DNA of 64,000 nt from Natrinema salsiterrestre (GCF_029502005.1 NZ_JAMQOT010000005.1:248001-312000), one strand, 5' to 3'; positions 36,603-46,224 are shown, counted from the first letter of the stretch. The notes: generated from the letters alone by a model not told the origin. A program made the numbers and translations.

Positions 36603-36837
36603 GTCTGCATCTGCTTCTTAGTTACTGTAATTTAATATTTCTACTAATATTATCAAATACTGATGTAGCTTCAAAACTACATATAGGAAGGCGTGGATAC
36701 GACGGGAAAGCAATGCTACGGCAACGAGACTACCGGAAATCAGAGGGCCTGAAACGGACTACTGATAGCGGTACTTACGACGCAAAAATACGATACCGAT
36801 CAATGATCGGCGAACTGTAAGTCGATCGATCGGCAGC

Positions 36838-37809
36838 TTACATGTAGCCGAGGTCGCGCAGGCGCTCCATCAGGTCCTCCTTGTCCTGGGCGCGGCCGGC
36901 GCGCTCGGTGGTTCCCTCGAGGTCCTGCAGCCAGGCGGGGTCCTCGGTGTTCTTTTCGGTGCTGATCTCGCTGCCGAGCGAGCGGAAGCCGGCGAAGTAC
37001 TTCGGCGAGATCGGGACGTCGTCCTGGTCGACGCCCTCGGGGAGGTCGTCGTCGGCTTCGGGGACGTAGCCCTCCTCGGGGAAGTTCTCGACGGTGTCCG
37101 GCACCACGAAGTTCCAGAAGGCCTCCCACACTGCGGCCTCGTCGAACTGCAGGATGGGCTGGATGCGGTCGTGGGGCGGGTAGATGTCGGGATCGTGGCG
37201 CGGCGAGAAGAACGTCTCGTCGGCGCGGGCCTCCTGCTCGTCCCAGCGGACGCCGGAGATGACGCCGTCGATATCGTACTCCTCGAGCGCGTCGTTGAGC
37301 GCGACCGTCTTCAGCAGGTGGTTGCCGACGTAGGTGTCGAGCAGGAACGGGAACGTGTCCTCCTCGTACTCGAGGATGTCCCGGACGTGGTGCTGATTGT
37401 GCTCGGAGAGCTCGGAGATGTCGATGTCGTCGCCGGGCTCGAGGCCGTGTTCGTCGACGTACTCGCCGATGTCCTCGTTGCGCGCGTAGATTACCTCGAG
37501 GTCCCACTCGTCGGCCCAGTGGTCGACGAAGTCGTGGATCTCGTCGAAGTGCTGGTAGTGGTCGATGAACACTGCGGGCGGTACCTCGAGGTCGAAGCGG
37601 TCCGCGACCTCCTTGATGAAGTACAGCGTGAGCGTCGAGTCCTTGCCGCCGGTCCACATGACCGCCGGGTTCTCGTACTCCTCGAGGCCCTCGCGGGTGA
37701 CCTCGATCGCCTTCTCGATCTTGTCCTGAATGTGCTGGTAATCGACGGGGTCTTCGCCGGTACCGTCGTCGTAATCGACGTCGACGTACTCTGGGAAGTT
37801 CTCGGTCAT
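36838..37809 (-). CDS. Phosphoadenosine-phosphosulfate reductase-family protein
   Basis: Protein of 323 aa, start ATG 37807-37809. The PP-loop is VMWTGGKDSTLTLY near residue 52 (SGGxDS class, Ser replaced by Thr). Substrate-side features include ISGVRWDEQEARADETFFSPRHDP near 185. No Cys is present that could form the ECGLH-type active site of true PAPS reductase. CysD-like sulfate adenylyltransferase or another PP-loop ATP-pyrophosphatase role is therefore possible. Acidic tail as usual. Confidence 0.8.
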   Translation of the reverse strand: MTENFPEYVDVDYDDGTGEDPVDYQHIQDKIEKAIEVTREGLEEYENPAVMWTGGKDSTLTLYFIKEVADRFDLEVPPAVFIDHYQHFDEIHDFVDHWADEWDLEVIYARNEDIGEYVDEHGLEPGDDIDISELSEHNQHHVRDILEYEEDTFPFLLDTYVGNHLLKTVALNDALEEYDIDGVISGVRWDEQEARADETFFSPRHDPDIYPPHDRIQPILQFDEAAVWEAFWNFVVPDTVENFPEEGYVPEADDDLPEGVDQDDVPISPKYFAGFRSLGSEISTEKNTEDPAWLQDLEGTTERAGRAQDKEDLMERLRDLGYM

Positions 37810-38144
37810 CTCGTAATTATATCTAATTAGGAGTTGTAAATCCTTTGGGTCGGCGGAAAGGCCTGTCGACATCTCGGACCGTTCAGCGTTCGTCTCCGGG
37901 CCCGCGTCTCCCCCTCGTAGTCCATCCTGTGACGTCGCTGCCGACTGGATCGAGTGAGCGGCCGCAATTCGGATCGCTCGAGTCCCCCCGCTGATTCCAC
38001 GACTGGGGCGCGTGGAACGGGCAGCGTCGACGGTAACGGAAAATATTTCGATCGGCAGCCGGACTGGCGGTGAACTGGGAAGGGAACCCCGATTCGAGGG
38101 GCGACAAACGAACGTATTACTTCCCCCGTCACGACTGTCACCAT
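37810..38144. other. 335-bp divergent intergenic region
   Basis: This lies between the PAPS-reductase-family gene (leftward) and the SDR gene (rightward), so it holds both promoters. An AT-rich stretch at 37810-37840 (attatatctaattagg) is next to the first. The rest shows no gene, repeat or RNA structure that I can support. Confidence 0.4.
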
Positions 38145-38885
38145 ATGACGAATCTAGACGGCGAGACGATTATCGTCACCGGTGCGAGCAAGGGACTGGG
38201 TCGATCGATGGCGCTTCACCTCTCCGAGCTCGGTGCGAACGTCGTCCTCACGGCCCGAAGCGAAGGCGAACTCGAGGCCGTCGCTGCGGAAGCGGCCGGC
38301 GAAACGCTGGTCGCGCCGGCGGACGTTCGCGACTCCGACGCGGTCGACGACGTCGTTCGCTCGACGATCGATCGGTTCGGCCGCGTCGACACGCTGATCA
38401 ACAACGCCGGGATCCCGGGCGAGCACTTCGGCGACGAGCGCGGCTCCATCCTCAATACGGACGAAGGCGAGTGGGATCGCATCATGGAAGTTAATCTCAA
38501 AGGAGTCTACCTGTTTACGAAGCGCGTCCTCGAGGCGATGCTCGAGACCGGCCAGGAGTCGGGGAACGTCCTCAACGTCTCCTCGGGCCTCGGGAGATAC
38601 GCGGTGCCCAACGCGTCGCCCTACATTACGTCCAAGTGGGGACTCGAGGGGTTCACTCGCGCGATCGCGCTCGAGGTGGAGGGCGACGGGATCAACGTCA
38701 ACGCGATCGATCCCGGCGGGCGGGTCAACACGCAGATCTGGGGGCACTTGCCCGAAGACGAGCGCGCGGAGATCCTCCAGCCCGACGTGATGGACGACGC
38801 CGCCGCCTCGCTCGCGGCTCAGGGTGCCGACGGCGCGACCGGCGAATCGAAGACCACCGAGGAGTGGGAAGCGCACTTCGAGTGA
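38145..38885 (+). CDS. Short-chain dehydrogenase/reductase (SDR)
   Basis: Protein of 246 aa, start ATG 38145. The cofactor loop is VTGASKGLGRSMA near residue 12, NNAG occurs at about 84, catalytic Ser is in LNVSSGLG near 145, and YxxxK is YITSKW near 158. Asn is present in the usual tetrad position (MEVNLKG). NAD(P)-dependent alcohol or ketone oxidoreductase; the C-terminal TGESKTTEEWEAHFE is acidic. Substrate unknown. Confidence 0.9.
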   Translation: MTNLDGETIIVTGASKGLGRSMALHLSELGANVVLTARSEGELEAVAAEAAGETLVAPADVRDSDAVDDVVRSTIDRFGRVDTLINNAGIPGEHFGDERGSILNTDEGEWDRIMEVNLKGVYLFTKRVLEAMLETGQESGNVLNVSSGLGRYAVPNASPYITSKWGLEGFTRAIALEVEGDGINVNAIDPGGRVNTQIWGHLPEDERAEILQPDVMDDAAASLAAQGADGATGESKTTEEWEAHFE

Positions 38886-38962
38886 CGGTACCGCCGTCGG
38901 GTTCGAGCGGGGAGCGGACGTCGATCGCGACGGTCGAGCGGGACCACAGAACGCACGAGCCG

Positions 38963-39283
38963 TCAGGGCGATCCGAGCCGCCCCTGACACCCGTGACAAA
39001 ACGACACATCAGCTCGATTGCGCGTTCCACACGCCGGACAGCGGACGGTCGACGAGTCGTCGGTCTGGATTCCGACCCCCCTCGCCACTACTGCGAGCAC
39101 GTCGTCCCGTTCGGTGACGTCGTGGTCGGCCCCGCGAGTCCGCGCCCACTCGTTGATCAGATCGTCGTCGCGCAACCGCTCGAGCCCCCTGATCAGACCC
39201 AGGAAGCAAAGCGTCGGCGCGATCATCACGAAGGCCGCCACGGCGAGCCGACCGAGAGTCTCGTACGGCCCCGGATCGTCCAT
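38963..39283 (-). CDS. Membrane-anchored zinc-ribbon protein, 106 aa
   Basis: ATG 39281-39283. One hydrophobic helix at about 13-33 is followed by a charged linker and a C-terminal zinc ribbon with CPAC and CHGC pairs. The layout is that of small haloarchaeal membrane zinc-ribbon proteins of unknown role. It lies tail-to-tail with the SDR gene. Confidence 0.65.
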   Translation of the reverse strand: MDDPGPYETLGRLAVAAFVMIAPTLCFLGLIRGLERLRDDDLINEWARTRGADHDVTERDDVLAVVARGVGIQTDDSSTVRCPACGTRNRADVSFCHGCQGRLGSP

Positions 39284-39374
39284 AGGCACGATTCGCCGTG
39301 TGGAGTACAAATCGTTACCGCCGACCGAGCGGTCGCCGCAGCGATCGAGTAGGGCGTCGTCGCGACGGCAACAG

Positions 39375-40643
39375 TCACGGGGCGGGGATCACGCGATAGA
39401 GCCCACCCCCGTCGACACCGGTTCCGAGGACGTAGAGTTCCCCCTCCTCGTCGCGGCCAAAGGAGAGGAGTCGCTCGAGTCGCTCCCCGTTCGCGACCTC
39501 GACGACGGTGGTCGGCCACAGGTCGTTCCCGTCTTCGGGACGAGTGGCAGCGAACAACCGTCCCGAAGCCAGAAAGTCGCCGAAAACGTATGCGTCCGCC
39601 AGTGACGGTACTCTCTCACCGTCGTACACGTAGCCGCCGATGACCGAGACGCCCGCCACCCCCGTTTCCGCGTTCTCGCGCGGATATTCGATGATCGGAT
39701 CGAGGAGCGGCTCACCACCGCGAACGTCCCCCGGCGTCTCGTCCGGACACTCGTCGGCGTCGTAGCAGTGAGTCCCCTCCTTGATGTTCCAGCCGTAGTT
39801 TCCGCCCTTCTCCACGAGGTTGACTTCCTCGTAGTCGTTCTCGCCGACGTCCGCGGCGAAGAGGTCGCCGTCGTCGAACGAGATCCGCCACGGGTTCCGA
39901 AAGCCCCACGCGTAGTACTCGTCGAGTCCCCTTCGACCGACCAGCGGATTGCCGTCCGGTACCGCGTACGCCTTCTCCCCCGCTCGTTCGTCGACGTCCA
40001 GACGCAAGATGCCGCCCAGAAAGTCCGTGGTCACGTCTTGCCCGCCCCCGCCGCCACCCCCGCCGGCTCCGATGGCGACGTAGCAGTAGCCGTCCGGCCC
40101 GAAGGCGATATCGCCGCCGTTGTGGTAGTTCTTCGGTTGCGGGATCTCGAGGATCACTCGCTCGGAGCCCGGTTTCGCCCGCCCGCCGTCGTCGGTAGCC
40201 TCGAACGCCGCGAGGACGCCCGTGTGATCGAAGTCCGCCGGCGTTCCGGATCGAGACGGCGAACTGTAGTGGACGAACAGGCGACGATTCTCGGCGAAGT
40301 CGGGATGCAGGCTCAGTCCCAGCAGGCCTCGTTCGCCACCGGTCACGACCGTTTCGCGCAGGTCCAGAAACGGCTCGTCGCGCCGGCCGTCCGACTCGTG
40401 AGCGTAGAGACGGCCGTCCCGTTCCGCGACGTATCGTCGGTCGCCATCGGCCGCGAATTCGACGGCCACGGGCGCTTCCAGTCCGCCGAGGACTCTCTCG
40501 AGGCCGACCGTCTCCGGCAGCCGGTCGATACTCGCGGGCGACTCGGGGTCAGTGACGGCCGATCCGATCGAGGACCCGGCGAGTCCCGTCGCACCGGCGA
40601 CTGCCATCGACAGGAAGCGCCGTCGGCCAGTGGGAGATACCAT
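39375..40643 (-). CDS. Exported PQQ-dependent sugar dehydrogenase (GSDH family)
   Basis: Protein of 422 aa, start ATG 40641-40643. Tat signal GRRRFLSM at residues 6-13, then the beta-propeller directly (EAPVAVEFAADGD, GLLGLSLHPDF, YYAWGFRNPWRISF, GGNYGWNIKEGTHC). It is a paralogue of the 744-aa fusion at 731-2965 but lacks the cupredoxin domain and sequon-rich tail. A Gly8 run lies mid-protein. It should oxidise aldose sugars outside the cell with PQQ; the electron acceptor is unknown. Confidence 0.85.
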   Translation of the reverse strand: MVSPTGRRRFLSMAVAGATGLAGSSIGSAVTDPESPASIDRLPETVGLERVLGGLEAPVAVEFAADGDRRYVAERDGRLYAHESDGRRDEPFLDLRETVVTGGERGLLGLSLHPDFAENRRLFVHYSSPSRSGTPADFDHTGVLAAFEATDDGGRAKPGSERVILEIPQPKNYHNGGDIAFGPDGYCYVAIGAGGGGGGGGQDVTTDFLGGILRLDVDERAGEKAYAVPDGNPLVGRRGLDEYYAWGFRNPWRISFDDGDLFAADVGENDYEEVNLVEKGGNYGWNIKEGTHCYDADECPDETPGDVRGGEPLLDPIIEYPRENAETGVAGVSVIGGYVYDGERVPSLADAYVFGDFLASGRLFAATRPEDGNDLWPTTVVEVANGERLERLLSFGRDEEGELYVLGTGVDGGGLYRVIPAP

Positions 40644-40743
40644 AGCGCTCGTCGTACGACTTCGAGATGCAAATAGCCGTGTGGGCTCGAGAGCGGCCGC
40701 TGTCGGGAGACGAAGCGTCCCGACTGAACGTCACCGATGGCGT

Positions 40744-41328
40744 TCAGTCAGTGATGAACTTGTTATCTCGCCAGTTGACGCCGCCCTGGCCCGAGCCGTG
40801 GTCGCGCGGCCCTTCGACGACCTCGATGTCGGCCGGTCGCGGTTCGCCGTCGACGATGCGGGTCGCCTCGAGATCGCCGTCGCGTTCCGAGATCGCCGTC
40901 AGGGTACCTTTCTCGGCGGCCTCGGCGATCCCACAGAGGACGAGGAACATCTGGTACTGCAACAGCGAGTTCTGGAGGACGGTCTCGCGGTCGCCCTTGA
41001 ACGCGGCGAACTCGACGAGTTCCGACTCGATCTCCTCTTCCTCTTCCTCGTCCCAGCTGAAGGACTTCTGTCGGCGCTCGTCGGGGTCTTCCTCGTAGAC
41101 CCGGTTTTCCGTGACGCTGGCCTTGAGCTGGGCCGTCGGGGTGTACTTGCTGACCGACTGATCCTCGGCGACGGCCTTCAGAATCAGCGTGTTGTTCCGC
41201 CGCGTGATCTCGACGTCGGTGATTCCTTCGGGAAAGGTCGCGTCGTCGATATGCTCGCGAAGGTCTTCGAGGGGCAATTCGAGCGTCGAATGGAGCCGAT
41301 AAACGTGTCTGGATTCCTCTGTTGACAT
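40744..41328 (-). CDS. Conserved-looking acidic protein, 194 aa
   Basis: Start ATG 41326-41328. The N-terminal half is beta-rich (VYRLHSTLELPLEDL, VEITRRNNTLILKAVAED), then a Glu-rich stretch (EEEEEEIESELVE) and a helical middle (LLQYQMFLVLCGIAEAAEKG). The C-terminus ends DHGSGQGGVNWRDNKFI. An AT-rich segment with cttatatga near 41380 is a likely promoter, about 50 nt upstream. No family function is known to me. Confidence 0.6.
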   Translation of the reverse strand: MSTEESRHVYRLHSTLELPLEDLREHIDDATFPEGITDVEITRRNNTLILKAVAEDQSVSKYTPTAQLKASVTENRVYEEDPDERRQKSFSWDEEEEEEIESELVEFAAFKGDRETVLQNSLLQYQMFLVLCGIAEAAEKGTLTAISERDGDLEATRIVDGEPRPADIEVVEGPRDHGSGQGGVNWRDNKFITD

Positions 41329-41447
41329 TGTGGGAAGGTGTGTACGGCGATACTCGTGATCTGCTAGTACGAGCGCGTGACTTATATGACCTGCTATTAA
41401 ATCCGTGACGTTTCGGAACAGATAAATCAACGCAGCGGTCGCGACAA

Positions 41448-41792
41448 TTATGCGCTCGTGAGCGTCTCCTCGAGCTCGCCGCGTTCGTCGAGTTCCTCGA
41501 GCACGTCCGAGCCGCCGACGAATTCGCCGTCGACGAACGTTTGCGGAATGGTCTCCCAGTCGCTTCGGTCCGCCAGCGCCGCTCGGAACTCGTCGAGCGA
41601 CTCGAGGACGTCGACGGTCTCGTAGTCGTCGCGATACTGGTCGATCAGGCCGAGCGCCTTGCGGGAGTAGCCACACTGGGGCATCAGTTCCGTTCCCTTC
41701 ATGAAGAGAACGACCTCGTTCTCCTCGATGGCGTCGGCGACCTGCTCGTTGACTTCGTCCTGGTCGAGACCCTGATTCGGTGGGAACTCCAT
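41448..41792 (-). CDS. Monothiol glutaredoxin (Grx4/PICOT-like)
   Basis: Protein of 114 aa from ATG 41790-41792 (MEFPPNQG). Upstream in-frame ATGs at 41798 and 41819 are possible. The active site is MPQCGYSRKAL near residue 42, a single Cys, matching the CGFS class. The family sequence VVLFMKGT precedes it, and TIPQTFVDGEFVGGSDVL is the glutathione-contact block. CGFS proteins carry Fe-S clusters or glutathione, but haloarchaea mostly use gamma-glutamylcysteine, so the thiol partner is uncertain. Confidence 0.85.
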   Translation of the reverse strand: MEFPPNQGLDQDEVNEQVADAIEENEVVLFMKGTELMPQCGYSRKALGLIDQYRDDYETVDVLESLDEFRAALADRSDWETIPQTFVDGEFVGGSDVLEELDERGELEETLTSA

Positions 41793-41938
41793 ACCCATCC
41801 ATACGGCCGTGACGGGCATATGCCTTGCGTCATCGGCACTCGGAAAGCCGGACTCGAATCCCGACCGATGTCGGGTCCGAAACGAGAGGGGCCTACTACT
41901 GGAAGAATGCTGGAAGAACGCGGAACGCGGTAGATCCG

Positions 41939-42736
41939 TCAGTCCGCCGCAGTCGGCGTTTCGAGGACCTCGAGTTTCTCCGCGGCGTAGCCGAAGACGT
42001 TCCGATAGCCGTTCGACGACATGAGAACCGGGTAGAACGACTCGTCGGCGATCTGCTCGTCGCCGTCGGCGGCGGCGAAGGGTGCGCCCGCTTCGACCTC
42101 GGTGAAGTTCTCGACGAAAACCTCGTAGCTGTCGGCGTCACCCTTGTCGATGACGTCGGTGAGCCGGTAGACCGGCAGATCCTTGTAGATCGTGTCGCCC
42201 GGTAGCGCGCCCACTGCAGTGAGAAACGCGCGAGTCAGTCGATCGGCGTTTTGTGCGGCCGTCTCCGAGCCCTGCAGGCCGCACTCGACTTCGACGGTGT
42301 CGACGGCCGAGAAGAGTCGCCCCTCCGCGAAGTTACTCGTCTCGACCATCGCCGTCACGGGGAGTTGGGGAACGATCTCTTTGGCCGTCTCGCTGACGCC
42401 GTTGACGATCGCGAACGGATCGGCGTGACTCTGCGTCGAGTGCATCGAGAAGGTCAGACACCCCTCGAGTTCCGCGACGAGTTCGTTCGCGAGTTTCCCT
42501 TCGTGTGTCTTCGCGTTCGGATCGCCGGGGAACGCACGGTTGAGGTCTTCGTCGATGAAGCGAACCCGCCGTTCCAGCGCCTCTTCGTTCGCGATGATGA
42601 GTTTGACGGGCCGTTTGACGGTCGGGCGTTCGTCGAGCAGCCGCTCGACGGCCCGGACGCCACAGGGTTCGTCCCCGTGAACGCCCGCGACGACTGCGAC
42701 TTCCGGCGTCCCCGACCCAATCTGTGCGACTTTCAT
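41939..42736 (-). CDS. Succinylglutamate desuccinylase/aspartoacylase-family zinc hydrolase
   Basis: Protein of 265 aa, start ATG 42734-42736. Zinc ligands are in GVHGDEP near residue 20 (His, Glu) and SMHSTQSH near 98 (His). FIDEDLNRAFPG near 60 is the substrate arginine block. The catalytic Glu is likely in VEVECGLQG near 150. It cleaves N-acyl amino acids such as succinyl or acetyl aspartate/glutamate, but the substrate is undetermined. Confidence 0.85.
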   Translation of the reverse strand: MKVAQIGSGTPEVAVVAGVHGDEPCGVRAVERLLDERPTVKRPVKLIIANEEALERRVRFIDEDLNRAFPGDPNAKTHEGKLANELVAELEGCLTFSMHSTQSHADPFAIVNGVSETAKEIVPQLPVTAMVETSNFAEGRLFSAVDTVEVECGLQGSETAAQNADRLTRAFLTAVGALPGDTIYKDLPVYRLTDVIDKGDADSYEVFVENFTEVEAGAPFAAADGDEQIADESFYPVLMSSNGYRNVFGYAAEKLEVLETPTAAD

Positions 42737-42920
42737 TACCTATTACTTGGGCTGAGACGGGAAAGGCGATTCGGTCTCTCACAACCCGAACCGGTCACCG
42801 GTCGCGAACGACCGCCGGCGTCCGTGCCAGCGTCACCCACTAATCACCCGTTTCCCGACCCCGTCTCGGTCGACCTGTCACGACCGACGACCGACGATCG
42901 ACGACGGCGACGGCGACCGG

Positions 42921-43406
42921 TCAGTCCTCGAGCGACTCGGCGTAGTCGTAGTCGGCGGGACCGGCGATCGGCCGCTCGCCGTCGAGCGGGATCCGCCAGC
43001 CGTCGATTTGCGCGGGGTCCTCGAGCGCGTTGGTAAGTGCGGTTCGGACCGCGAGCACGTCGACGCCGTAGTAGTCGTTCGGGACGCCGTGCAGGTACTG
43101 GAGGGCGGTCTCGAAGAGGCTCCGCATTCCGTCGTCGTTCGCGAAATCGACGCGTTTGTAGGCACCTGCCGCGACCTGCACCATCCCGTGGCAGTACTTG
43201 CTCTCGGTGGTGCCGTTGCCGTAGTTATACCATTCGTCCTCGAAGCAATCGTGCGACTCGTGGAACGCACCGTCGTTGAACAGTCGAACGCCGTGTCCCG
43301 TCGCACGGCGGAGCGTCGCGTGGTCCCACCGGCCCGCGGACGGCTGCCATCCCGTCGGGTTGCCGGCGGGTGCCTCGACGGTGGAGTCGCGGGTGTGCTC
43401 GTCCAT
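42921..43406 (-). CDS. DUF309 family protein
   Basis: Protein of 161 aa, start ATG 43404-43406. The core matches DUF309: [25 protein letters not shown] near 40-65, then [18 protein letters not shown]. The FHxxHDxxEdxW-type arrangement suggests a helical bundle with possible metal or ligand binding. Function is not established. Confidence 0.85.
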   Translation of the reverse strand: MDEHTRDSTVEAPAGNPTGWQPSAGRWDHATLRRATGHGVRLFNDGAFHESHDCFEDEWYNYGNGTTESKYCHGMVQVAAGAYKRVDFANDDGMRSLFETALQYLHGVPNDYYGVDVLAVRTALTNALEDPAQIDGWRIPLDGERPIAGPADYDYAESLED

Positions 43407-43497
43407 GATCGTACGGAGGAGCGCCGAGCGGGTAATTTCGTCGGTTCCGTGCCCCGATCGCGCGGAGGCACCGGTTTTATTTCACTCCGCCCGGTAC

Positions 43498-43635
43498 ATG
43501 AACCAGATGCCTCAACCGTACGGCCGGTGCCCGCAGTGTGGTGAGCGCCTCTACGCCCACATCGAGGGCGGCTACCAGTGTCTGAACTGCGATCGGCGAT
43601 ATACGGAGTCGGAGATCGACGAACGAACGGCGTAA
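43498..43635 (+). CDS. 45-aa zinc-ribbon protein
   Basis: ATG 43498, with a second ATG at 43507. Two CPxCG-like pairs, CPQC and CLNC, spaced about 18 residues apart, form a zinc ribbon with an acidic tail. It is one of several tiny zinc proteins in this window. Confidence 0.65.
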   Translation: MNQMPQPYGRCPQCGERLYAHIEGGYQCLNCDRRYTESEIDERTA

Positions 43636-43741
43636 TCCGGTACGGATCGGCCGTCTCGACCGGTCCGGTGCTCGGCCGCTCCCGGCGATCCCTCGAGTCC
43701 GGCCCGGGAACGCTTAGGAGGCCGCGCACTGAGGCAGAGAT

Positions 43742-44170
43742 ATGCTACCGGATTTCGTCTGGGACCGACACTCGAACCCGAAAAGCGGGTGGACCCGCCT
43801 GCTCGCGTATCCCGTATTGATCGCCGCCGGCTTCACGCGCCGATGGCGGCTACTCGCGCTGACGGTGGCGTTTCTCGTCTGCAATCCGCTCTTGTTTCCC
43901 GAGCCGGAGTCCGAATCGGACGACTGGATGCATACCGTCGTCCGCGCCGAACAGCAGTGGAGCGATCGCGGACGGCCGTTCATCGGACTGGGATTTCCGC
44001 AGATACTGAACCTGCTCCAGCTGCCGGTGTTCGCGTCCAACATCTACGCAGTGTACGAGCGACGACCCGTCGCGACGGTCGTCACGACCGCGGCGACGAT
44101 GGGACTGAAACTGTGGTTCGTCGCCGAACTGGTCCGACGATACGATCCCGCAGACGGGTCGACGTCGTGA
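43742..44170 (+). CDS. DUF6653-like membrane protein
   Basis: Protein of 142 aa, start ATG 43742. The N-terminal WDRHSNPKSGWTR followed by helices, then NPLLFPEPES, and a C-terminal helix, resembles DUF6653 as I remember it. Three or four hydrophobic helices are visible. No catalytic motif; function unknown. Confidence 0.65.
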   Translation: MLPDFVWDRHSNPKSGWTRLLAYPVLIAAGFTRRWRLLALTVAFLVCNPLLFPEPESESDDWMHTVVRAEQQWSDRGRPFIGLGFPQILNLLQLPVFASNIYAVYERRPVATVVTTAATMGLKLWFVAELVRRYDPADGSTS

Positions 44171-44264
44171 GTTCGTTGCCGACGCGATCGAGCGGTGGGG
44201 CGGCGTTCGCTCGAGCGGTGAATCGCACGATTTAACCGCTATGAGAGTCGAGAGACGACTGCGT

Positions 44265-44347
44265 GCGAGGGTAGCCAAGCGGTCAACGGCGGCGGACTCA
44301 AGATCCGCTCTCGTAGGAGTTCGTGGGTTCGATCCCCTCCCCTCGCA
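44265..44347 (+). tRNA. tRNA-Leu (CAA)
   Basis: An 83-nt class II tRNA. The acceptor GCGAGGG (44265-44271) pairs with CCCTCGC (44340-44346), followed by an A discriminator, with no encoded CCA. The anticodon stem GCGGA/TCCGC closes the loop CTCAAGA, giving anticodon CAA. The long variable arm (ctcgtaggag) is the Leu/Ser feature, and the T loop is TTCGATC. No intron is present. The T stem (GTGGG/CCCTC) has one T-T mismatch at the second pair. Confidence 0.93.
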
Positions 44348-44758
44348 CTCACCACAGTGCGCGGCAAGACGGAGCGTCTTGCCCTCGCAAACTTCTGACG
44401 AGGACCGATATAGGAGAACAGCGACCGGTTCGTCGTTACGTGGTGGCTCCCGTCTGTGCTTGTCGTCCCGTCTGTGCTTGTCGAACTGACACGGCTGCGC
44501 GCTCGTTCGTGCGCGGAAGCGAGAGACTCGAGACGCCGAGATGTGGTGCTACGGCAGACCGACGTACCGCTGTCTGTTGAACAGGTAGATACCCGACCGT
44601 GATCGTATTGAACCGACCGTCGAGAGCCCGATGGTGGTCGGCGGCGATCGAATACTCGCGCTCGAGGGAGCGGCCAGTCCCCGGAGTGACTGTTCAACTG
44701 CACGCGATGTGTCGCCCGGATTTATAGCCTCGACCGTGGGAGGCGGCCACGGAGACCC
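44348..44758. other. 411-bp region without a gene; includes an 18-bp tandem duplication
   Basis: Lies between tRNA-Leu and the protoglobin gene. At 44448-44483 an 18-bp unit (tcccgtctgtgcttgtcg) is repeated exactly twice in tandem. No supported gene or RNA. Its right part should contain the protoglobin promoter. Confidence 0.4.
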
Positions 44759-45349
44759 ATGAGTAGCGACCAGATCCCCGGTTACGACTACGGTGCCGAC
44801 GAGATTCCCGACGCGCCGATCAGCACGGACGAGTTCGAGCGGCTCCAGCGAACGGTGCTCTTCGACGAGGACGACGAGGAATATCTGCGGATGGCCGGCG
44901 ACGTTCTGGAGGGACAGATCGACGACGTCCTCGAGGTGTGGTACGGCTTCGTCGCGGATCACGACTTCCTGGTGTACTACTTTACCGACGGCGACGGCAA
45001 TCCAGACGAGGAGTACCTCGAGCGGGTCCGCGAGCGGTTCGGGCAGTGGATCCGCGATACCTGTGACGCGCCGTACGACCGGGAGTGGCTGGCGTACCAG
45101 TTCGAGATCGGCCGGCGGCACACGCGAGAAAAGAAAAACGAAGTCGACGACGCCGACGCGGTCGATCACATCGATATGCGATACCTCGTGGCGTTCGTCT
45201 ATCCGATCACGGCCACGATACGGGAGTTTCTCGCTGACAGCGATCACTCCGAGGCGGACGTCGACGCGATGTACCACGCCTGGTTCAAGTCCGTCGTGTT
45301 GCAGGTGACGCTCTGGACGTACGCGTACGTCCCCGACGAGAACTGGTGA
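44759..45349 (+). CDS. Protoglobin
   Basis: Protein of 196 aa, start ATG 44759. The whole length follows the Methanosarcina protoglobin pattern: IPGYDYGADE at the N-terminus, VWYGFVADHDFLVYYF near 62-77, and the proximal heme His in EIGRRHTREKKNEVDD near residue 120, then RYLVAFVYPITATI and MYHAWFKSVVLQVTLWTYAYV. The heme protein binds O2, CO or NO through the buried site with access tunnels. No methyl-accepting or output domain is attached. Confidence 0.9.
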   Translation: MSSDQIPGYDYGADEIPDAPISTDEFERLQRTVLFDEDDEEYLRMAGDVLEGQIDDVLEVWYGFVADHDFLVYYFTDGDGNPDEEYLERVRERFGQWIRDTCDAPYDREWLAYQFEIGRRHTREKKNEVDDADAVDHIDMRYLVAFVYPITATIREFLADSDHSEADVDAMYHAWFKSVVLQVTLWTYAYVPDENW

Positions 45350-45420
45350 CGGTCGATCCGACGGGCCGGCTCGAGCATCGTAGCACGACCACTTTTCACT
45401 CCCGCCCGCCGAGAAGGGCC

Positions 45421-46224
45421 ATGAACGACCCCGCATCGGACCACGATCGCGCGGCCGTCGCGGCTCGCGCAGCCCGCGACGGTGCCGCCGTCGCGGCGGA
45501 CTCGTTTCGGACCGATCTCGCAGTCGAGGAGAAGGACGGAAAGACGGACGTCGTGACGCAGGTCGATCGCGACGCACAGGCGGCCGTCATCGAGACCATC
45601 CGGGAGGCGTTCCCCGACGACCCGATCGTCGGCGAGGAGGCCGACGCGCTGAAGGAGGTCCCCGAAACGGGCCCGGCATGGATCGTCGATCCCATCGACG
45701 GCACGAACAACTACGTCAGCGGCTCGCGGGCGTTCGGGACTGCCGTCGCGGCCGTCGCGGACGGCGAACCGGTCGGGGCGGCGTTCGACTGTCCCGCGCT
45801 CTCGGACACGTACAGCGTCGGTCCCGAAGGGGCGTCTCGGAACGACGACCCGCTGTCGGTCAGCGACTGCACCGACCCGGAAGCCGCCACCGTCTGTCCG
45901 ACCTTCTGGTGGGATTTCGACCAGCGCGACCAGTACGCCGCGGCCGCCCGCGCGGTCGTCGAGCGATTCGGCGACATGCGCCGGTACGGCTGCGCGCAAC
46001 TCGAGCTCGCGATGGTCGCCTCGGGTGGACTCGAGGGGACGATGACGAATCTACAGGTGAACCCGTGGGACACCGTCGCCGGCGTCGGGCTGATCCGCGA
46101 GGCCGGCGGCGTCGTGACCGATCTCGAGGGGGACCGCTGGCGACACGACAGCACGGGGCTGGTGGCGTCGAACGGGGAGATCCACGACGAATTGCTCGCG
46201 GCCGCCCGCGAGATCGAGGCGTGA
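45421..46224 (+). CDS. Inositol monophosphatase family phosphatase
   Basis: Protein of 267 aa, start ATG 45421. Motifs of Mg-dependent IMPase/FBPase: VGEEAD near residue 65, WIVDPIDGTNNYV near 84, and NPWDTVAGVGLIREAGG near 205. The enzyme dephosphorylates inositol phosphate, fructose bisphosphate or a related sugar. It lies 72 nt after protoglobin on the same strand; the link could be chance. Confidence 0.88.
   Translation: MNDPASDHDRAAVAARAARDGAAVAADSFRTDLAVEEKDGKTDVVTQVDRDAQAAVIETIREAFPDDPIVGEEADALKEVPETGPAWIVDPIDGTNNYVSGSRAFGTAVAAVADGEPVGAAFDCPALSDTYSVGPEGASRNDDPLSVSDCTDPEAATVCPTFWWDFDQRDQYAAAARAVVERFGDMRRYGCAQLELAMVASGGLEGTMTNLQVNPWDTVAGVGLIREAGGVVTDLEGDRWRHDSTGLVASNGEIHDELLAAAREIEA

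Noticed and set aside
36715-36820. Short frame in the AT-rich gap before the PAPS-reductase-family gene
   Set aside because: Only 35 codons, basic, no motif or conserved start; coding not supported.
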